NCBI GenBank assembly: GCA_013399895.1
Contig: VXBA01001570.1
Span: 631,488 to 695,487 of the forward strand
Direction of reading: 5' to 3'
Source: Serilophus lunatus
Taxonomy: Eukaryota > Chordata > Aves > Passeriformes > Eurylaimidae
Length of the DNA stretch: 64,000 nt
Below the pieces are notes generated by a model that was not told the DNA's origin, searched no databases, and was given only the letters and a program-made list of their open reading frames with translations. How positions within the stretch are numbered: position 1 is the first letter of the stretch; each line of letters opens with the position of its first letter. Shown piece after piece: positions 57,463-64,000 of this stretch. The translations under genes were made by a program, and so were the position numbers.

Positions 57463-60400
57463 TGGTGCTGCCCTTCTCCTCCCCTTGTGAGGAAGTCGTA
57501 GCCAGAAACTTTCTTTATTACAGCACCAGCCCAGTGCTCTGGGCTTGTACAGAGAAGGCTTTAAGCAACTGCTTAACTCAGAAAAAAAATGAAGTGCTGA
57601 ACCCAGTTACAAATTTAAGACCTTGGGGGCCAAACCTTCCTCCACCTACAGCAGCAGGAATCTGGAGAAACTCCAGAGAGGAGGAGGAGGAGGATGCCCT
57701 AGAGATGAAGGCAGCCCAGGAACACGTACCTTATCTCCAGCTTCACCCTCATCTGCTCATTTTCTGTGTGAGAAGGTTGCTGTGAGTGCAGCTGGCAGCA
57801 CATCTGAACTACGGGGCACTGAGGAGTGAAAAAGAAGTTCCTGTGAGGTTTGAAAGAGTGGAGGCTGCAGCCATAGCCCGTTATTAACGGGCATCCACAT
57901 CCCCAGAGATGCCTAATCTCCAGCTCAAGCCCTGCCTTCCCCAGGATGTGGATTCACTCTCCCAAATCCCCTTCCCCTGCTGCCCAGCCCATGTGGAAGT
58001 GCTGCTGTCATTGAGCTGTGGGTCTCAGCAGGGCACAGCCCTTCCCTCACTCTGTCAGGGTGTCACCACCAGCCAAGCCAAAACTGAAAAAGCCAGCAGT
58101 ATCCTGGATCCAAATTTCCCAGTTTGGGTAGAGAAGAGAATTCTGCTTGAAAAGAAAGGGGGATGAAGTGGAAGGAGGGGACAGGGGGGGCAATTATTCC
58201 ACTGAAAGCATTTGCAGCATCCTTGCAGCTCGCTATGATTAACCGTGGCCAGAGTGCTATTAGCAGCCTGGGATGATGATTAACAAGCTCTCCTAATAGC
58301 TGTTTTTAAACCTGCTCTATTAAAAAAAAAAAAAGCAAAAAAAAAAAGCTGGAGCAGAGCTGGAAGGGGGTGGGGAGACCGGGTGGTATCTCCAAGGAAA
58401 CCAGAAACAAAATGGGCTTTGGCACATCGCACAACCAGGCGGGTAATCAACGATTACAACCAGTTTTAATTTAAGGTTAATTGTTGTTTACTCTCTGGAG
58501 CCCGCCCCATCGGAAGGCAGCAGTCGGTCTGACCTTCAGCAGCTCGTGGTGGGGCCCCTCTGGTTCCTTCCCCCTGGAAAGGCTCACCGGCATCTCCCGG
58601 TGGGAGAGGGGATGGGAGCGAAGCTGCCAGGGGGAGGAATCGATGGAGGCTGGAGAAGGGAAGCAGAGAAGGAGGCGTCCGACGGATGGATCCTGCCCCA
58701 GCTGCGGGCTGAGAGCTCCATTCAGCTTTATTTAACCGGTTGCCCTCCCTGCAGACGCGGGTAATTAATTTTGGGCTCCTATTGATTTCCCGTTTGGTGG
58801 AATCAAAGTGGCATTTTCGTTCAAAAGCAGCCCCATCTTTATCCATGAAAATGCTGTGCCGAGGTACAGCCCATGTGAGACCTTCTGCCCCCAGAGAGGA
58901 GGAGATGATGGAGGGTTTCCCATGGTCAGCTCACGGGTGTTTGCCCAGGGATGGGGCACCTTGCCCAGGAATGGAGCTGGATGGGCGTGAGGATTTGGAG
59001 AGCTCCTCTTCCCGAGGGCCAGGACTGATTGGAGTTTAAGGTGGATAAGGTTGGCTCTTTTCCCAAGCCAAACATGATGCCTGTAGACAGAATTGGCTCA
59101 GCACCCCACACTCACACATCCCATCCCTTTTCCTCCTCCTTAGCCCTCAAAGATGCCCACGAGCCCAACCCAACCAGTGGAACCCCAACTCTACAAAACA
59201 CTCCTCCTGCCCTAATTCCACCTGGCACTGGGTCCACCCTGCTTTTAAACACCAAGGCAGACTGCAAAGACATGGCACATTTATCAAAGTGTATCCTGAA
59301 AGGCACTTTTTACCCCAAAACCCCATTTTGCCACTGCCCTGACAGCGTTGCTGGGAATGGCAGCTGAGATTAAGGGTGGTGACAACTCCCCCAAGCTCTT
59401 TGCTCAGAGATAGACATATTTAATTATGATAGAAAGGCAATCCTGGTGCGTGCTGCAAATACTTAAGGTGATTTGAAGCGTGAAGCTGCATAAGGTTTGT
59501 GAGATTTGAGTTCCCCAATTTATTTGGGCTTGTTTAGACAGTTTCTGCTGTTCATTCTCTCTGTATTTTTACATGTTCTCTAGCACGTGGGAGCTTCAGA
59601 AAGACAAGCCTGAAAAAATTAGTGTGGAAAGGTTTTGATAACTCCATTTTCCATTTGATACCATCATTGGCAGTGGTGGGAGCTTGGGGTTGGGTGAGGA
59701 GGAGATGGGTGGTAGGAGAGGCATCACTTCTCGCCAGGAGCAGTTTCAATTCCTCTCTTCAGGATTCCTCTCTCTTGTGATCATCACTTTGCTGATCCCT
59801 TTGCTTTGTAGAGGTTTGCAAAGGTCTTGTGCAGCAGAGAGGGGGGAAGAAGGAGAGGGATTCCCCCCAGTACTGATCCCTTAAGGTGAGACCCATGTGT
59901 CTCTCCCTGGCATAAAATTTAGGGTGGATGGTGTCACAACAGCAGGAGCAACAAGGACACCTATGGTCCTCCCAGTACAACACTCCTGGGACAGAGAAGG
60001 GGGGGAAGTAAATCTCCCCTTCTCCTGCACTCCCGAGACAGGGAGATACAGAAAGAGAAACCCTTGGTAGTCAACATTGTCCTTGATCAGGTTACTGGCC
60101 CCCAGTTCAACTTGTTCACATCTGGTTCCTGGAAAATGAGCTGGTTTGGGTCTGCCATGAGTTAACAGTGGGATGTGAAGGCCCAGCAGGAAGCAGCTCT
60201 TGGAAGTGAAGATGGGCCTTTGTTGATCTGCTGTCCTGCAGCACAACCAGTTCCCATGAGGATCCTGGAGACCAAGGGCTGGTTTGGGATCTCCTTGAGG
60301 TACCAGCCAATGTCATTTCTGTTTGCTTTTGATCCCAGTGGGATCTGACCAATAGCAGATTCCAGACCTCGATAAGGAGAGGTTTAGATCCTGCCTGGTT

Positions 60401-61951
60401 GGAAACACTGCAGGTATTTGGAGGAAATAAAACAAATGGCTTTCCAGTGTTAATATTTACCTGGGAGATCAAATGATTAAACTATAATCTGCTCAGAACT
60501 TTTCTTTTAAGTTGACTTTGAAAATATTTATAATATTTCCCTACTGCACTACTGCTGTCCCTGCAGCAACCTCAATGCCCTCCCACCCCAAGGAGACTTT
60601 CTAATGCCACCAGAGAGCTTTAAACAAAGACAACAAAGTATCCCCACACTGCCCCATTTGCCCCAAAAGTGAGGTCTTGACTCCTTTGTTCTCAGAGGAT
60701 GCTCTGGAGCAGCTCATCTCACCCCAAGGAGGTTGGAGAAATCACCTTCCCACTGTCAAAATGGAGATAGGATGATTCCAGGTGGCCTCATGGAGGCTTT
60801 TCCCTAAAAGCTGCCCAAAATCCACAGAGTCCTTCTGCCACAAAACACCTCCCTTGCAGGCTGATGGATGTTCTGGCTCCAGGACTCACTTTATCACTGT
60901 TCCTCCTCCTTTCTCAAAGCTACACTCAATTAAAGGCAAACTCTTCATGTTCACTTCACCCAACCAGGTTTTAAGGGACTCAGAAATACGTAATTAGATC
61001 TTCCTGATCCTCCAGCACTCCTGCAAATTCATTTCCTATGGAGATGTGCTGCTGTTCCCTGCAGGATCATTTCTATGGACATCCATTGTTTTTATCCCCA
61101 TTAAATATTACAAGACTCTCTTAGGATTTCTTTCATAGGGACTTGCCCTGACTCTCAGGGGAGTAACTTATATTAGTTTAAACTCTCTTGCTCCAGCTCC
61201 CAGTGTATCCCTGGGGCCTTGTACCAGGTATCAGGTTTTTCTGGGAGATCTGATCCAGGATGGTGAGATGACAGCAGCCACACAGCCTGGAACATCATAC
61301 CTTGCAATGGGAACATGGACAGGAAAGGCTCAGTCTGGGTGTAAGTGGCCATTTCACACCTTTCCTGGGCCTGTTTTCTTCCTCTTAAGCTCTCAAAGCA
61401 AGGAGCACAACCCAAACCATAATGGCTTGATGGTCAAGGTGGTTACACCTCTGCACTGAGAAAGGTGCAAAACATGGAGGAGAAAACAGCTATTTTGATA
61501 AATAACCTCACAACAGTATCTGCTTGAGGTATGATATGGGAAGGTGGACATGTGGGGAACATGGGATGCCCCAGGTATTCACACCTCTGGTGTGAGAGTG
61601 TCACCAGGCGCCCTGGTGACCTTGGGACTCTCAGCAGGCTGTGGAGAACGAGGTGAGAAGGATGCTTTGGATTTCCTGGTGTGGAGGAATTGTTTGTTTG
61701 GGGTTTTAAGCAGCAATTTTGCATCCCTGGTTGCCATGGCAGCACAGAGGACGGTGCTGCAGAGCCACCACAGCTCAGCACTGCCTCAGGCAAGCCCAGC
61801 AATGGCCAAGCACAGCTGGGACCCAAATGGGTGTCAAAGGCAGCCCAAAAACCTCAGTGAGACTCAGAGCAGACTTTGGAGCAGACCCAGGGCCCTGGCA
61901 CAGGGCTCAAACCCTGCCTGAGAACAGGAATACACACCAGCCTCTACTCAG
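57463..61951. other. Noncoding stretch with a CpG-richer block
   Basis: No exon or RNA gene recognised. An 8-bp-arm perfect inverted repeat lies at 57876-57892 (gcccgtta/taacgggc around one T). A-runs lie at about 58322-58350. CpG density rises at 58500-58830. Frames such as 58466-58846 (minus, 126 codons) reflect that GC-richer block rather than a recognisable protein. Confidence 0.4.
58500..58830. promoter_or_regulatory. CpG-enriched unique block, possible regulatory element
   Basis: About 330 bp with roughly 18 CpGs ('gcccgccccatcgg', 'cagtcggtctg', 'gaggcgtccgacgg', 'aaccggttg', 'cagacgcgggtaattaattt') in a window that is otherwise CpG-poor. It is flanked on both sides by AT-rich DNA with homeodomain-type cores ('ggtaattaatttt', 'gattaaccgtgg'). 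It is too short to call a CpG-island promoter, and no exon is visible beside it. An enhancer-type element is a reasonable guess. Confidence 0.3.
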
Positions 61952-62280
61952 GAGCCCTTGGCCACCACTTCCCATGAGGTCCTTGGACACCCCTTTCCAG
62001 GAGCTCCTTGGTCACTGCCTTCCATCATCTCCTTGGCCACCACTTTGCATGACATCCTTGCTCACTGTTTCCCTGGAGCTCCTTGGCTACCTCTTTCCAA
62101 AAGCTCCCTGATCACCACTTGCCATGAGCTCCTTGGCCACCACTTGCCATGAGCTCCTTGGCCACCACTTGCCATGAGCTCTTTGGCCACTGCCTTCCAT
62201 GAGTTCCTTGTCCATTTCCTTCCATGAGCTCCTTGGCTACCACTTTCCAGGAGGTCCTTGGCCGCCCCTTCCTGCAGGAC
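61952..62280. repeat. 25-bp minisatellite, about 13 units
   Basis: A tandem array whose unit is close to gagctccttggccaccactt followed by gccat (25 bp). Unit starts fall at 61952, 61976, 62001, 62026, 62051, 62076, 62101, 62126, 62151, 62176, 62201, 62226 and 62251. The units at 62126-62200 are nearly identical and the outer ones more diverged. The period is not a multiple of three, so the long frames across it (such as 62112-62417 on the minus strand) are repeat artefacts. Confidence 0.93.
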
Positions 62281-64000
62281 TCAGCTGCCTCCCCTGTGCT
62301 GCTCCCCCACCCTGCCAAGACCCTTCCACTTCCACAGCCAAACACAGCACTTTTAACCCCAAATAATTGCAACAGCTGTAGAAAATCCACACTTTCCCAT
62401 TCCCATCTGGCTGACACACACCCAGGAGGTGACCCTGCTCCTCAATCTCACCTTTGGCACAGCATTAAGGGGCTGTTTCCACTGCTGTCCATCCATGGCA
62501 GGGGGATGTGGAAGCCCAAATTTTACACCTTTAGTTGCTGTTTCCCTCACCATTGCTCCCAGTGTCTCCATTCCCATCCCAAATCCATGCTTTCCCTCTC
62601 CCCATTGTGTTGAGTTCTTCTCTTTATTGTCTTGTTTGTCTCCTCTCCACAGTGTAATTTTATCTTGTTAGAGCGACGCCGGGCAGTGTTTACTTTGTTT
62701 TACTTCTGTGGTGCTTTTAATTCTAAATTCTCTTCATCTGGGCAGCACTTTATCAGTCCTGGGAAGCTGAAGGAAACTATCTTTCATCCTTATCGAAATT
62801 CCTCTCCTTTCATTATCTCTAGTGCTGCTACAAAGCATCAAAAGGGCATCTTTGTTCTTGCAATCTAATATTATTTCGAATATAGCAATTCAAGCCTTTT
62901 GAGAAAATTATGGATGCAAACACACATCCATTACCACCCCTCACCCCCCCTACCAGCAACATTCCCACAGGAGCAACACTGTTTTGGGGATGCCTGGATT
63001 TAAGGGGTGCAAGGTGGAGGAAAAAGATGTTTTTAGGGGATGAAGATGAAGGATGGGAATGAGTCAGTGGAAGTCTTGAGCATCCCTGGCTATGATGTCA
63101 TCCCATGGGTGGGAGGATGGCTCTGGGGCTGGTGAGGACAGTGGGACCAGTGGAGAGATGGCAGTGGGCAGCATTTTCCACTGCTGAGGTGCTCAGCTGG
63201 AAGTGCTGCTCCGTGCCAGATGCCAGCGAGGTTGTCCAGATGTTTCCTCTTGGCTCCATCTATGGCAGAGCCATCTGCAGCCATGGATCTCATGGTACCT
63301 GCCCTGTGAGGAGCAGGGCAAGGCCCAGAGTGGGCTGGGGAGGTGTCAGCAGGGATGGACAATCCTGCTGGTCTTGAGTCCAGCTGGGCACAGCAGAGCA
63401 GGAGACAGATGTGACACAGATGGAGTGAGTGGCCTGGAGGAGAAAGAGAAGCAAAGCCGTGGAGAGCTTCTGCCAGGGAGCTTTTCCTGGGTGAAGGGAT
63501 TCACTGAAGAGATTTGAGAGGGGTCTTACTTGAAATCCTCCTTGCTGGGGCAGCCTGGAGCCCTGTCCTGCTCTCCCCTAGTCCCATCCAAAAGGAAAAC
63601 CCAAATTTTACTCAGCCATCAAACACTTCAAGCCAATGCAGTGTTTTCACCACAACTCAAAACCCCAAGTGTCTCCTGAGCACATTCAGTAAAACCAGTT
63701 CTCTGGTTCCCCTAGCCCAGATCTGACCTCCAGCTGCCCATGCTCATCCTAGCAAATTCCTGGAGGCCTGGATACCTCCATGTCACGGCCCAGCGTGGCA
63801 CAGGCACCCACTTTCCCCCTGCAGCCCCTCTGTCCCCATCACCACTCCGGCCTGACCTCTCTCTCCAGCTCACCCACATTTCACGGGTAACCAGGTGTGA
63901 AGGTGGAAAAGCTTTATAAAGCTGCTGGAATTAAGGAACATGAGGGGCTTCGATAGGTTTTGGAATAAATTGCCCATGAAAGTTCTGGGGAAAACCTATC
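62281..64000. other. Noncoding stretch to window end
   Basis: Unique sequence. The part at 62600-62900 is AT-rich with an isolated CpG cluster ('agcgacgccgggcag' at about 62673-62687) and could be conserved noncoding DNA. Chance frames of 60-104 codons follow to the end. No gene or transposon was recognised. Confidence 0.4.

Noticed and set aside
62112..62417. Minus-strand frame with repeated KELM/GTHG-like units
   Set aside because: It is the translation of the 25-bp minisatellite; a period that is not a multiple of three gives a 75-bp pseudo-repeat in the protein.
1..64000. Operons, CRISPR arrays, prophage, toxin-antitoxin or other prokaryotic systems
   Set aside because: Avian CR1 copies, CpG depletion and long non-coding stretches show vertebrate nuclear DNA; no prokaryotic gene organisation is present.
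1..64000. Endogenous retrovirus, tRNA, rRNA or known microRNA genes
   Set aside because: I saw no LTR pairs, gag/pol-type motifs, tRNA-like A/B boxes with a fold, rRNA segments or familiar microRNA seeds in hairpins; weak or old copies could still have escaped a reading by eye.

Overview
The window looks like nuclear DNA from a bird, probably a neoavian and perhaps a passerine. The main evidence is at least sixteen fragments of the avian LINE CR1. They carry its hallmark 3' region: on the minus strand 'cagaatggtttgggttgg' followed by 'aagggacc', or the reverse complement ending 'ccaaaccattctatga'. Several have the variant with 'aacctgggatagtgg' followed by 'aaggtgtccctgcc', which I associate with passerine genomes. 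The rest of the sequence has vertebrate traits: CpG depletion, long stretches without open frames, poly-A/T tracts and microsatellites. There are no operons, phage, plasmid or CRISPR features. Two unresolved bases (875 and 35933) point to a draft assembly.

Layout. 1-16.4 kb: five CR1 pieces, a 12-bp minisatellite, a candidate terminal coding exon (3684-3834) behind a strong splice acceptor, and an open frame of 371 codons (15238-16353) whose C-terminal part holds a complete RING-H2 zinc-binding pattern. 16.4-37.5 kb: no recognisable gene and no recognisable CR1; low-complexity tracts and AT-rich segments that could be conserved noncoding DNA. 37.5-46.4 kb: six CR1 pieces, five of them in plus orientation, and a double poly-A tract. 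46.4-64 kb: four more minus-strand CR1 pieces, a perfect 28-bp alternating purine/pyrimidine palindrome, a perfect 16-bp-arm hairpin, the second copy of a non-CR1 interspersed repeat whose first copy is at 10.6 kb, a relatively CpG-rich block at 58.5-58.8 kb, and a 25-bp minisatellite of about 13 units at 62 kb.

Only two places support protein coding, and neither can be tied to a named gene by eye. The window may be intergenic, or lie partly in introns of a gene whose other exons are outside it. Most open frames here are chance frames or CR1 relics. I found no convincing new multi-gene system. The items most worth a second look are the RING-H2 frame, the orphan terminal exon, the pair of related non-CR1 repeats, the perfect hairpin, and the 26-kb stretch without CR1.
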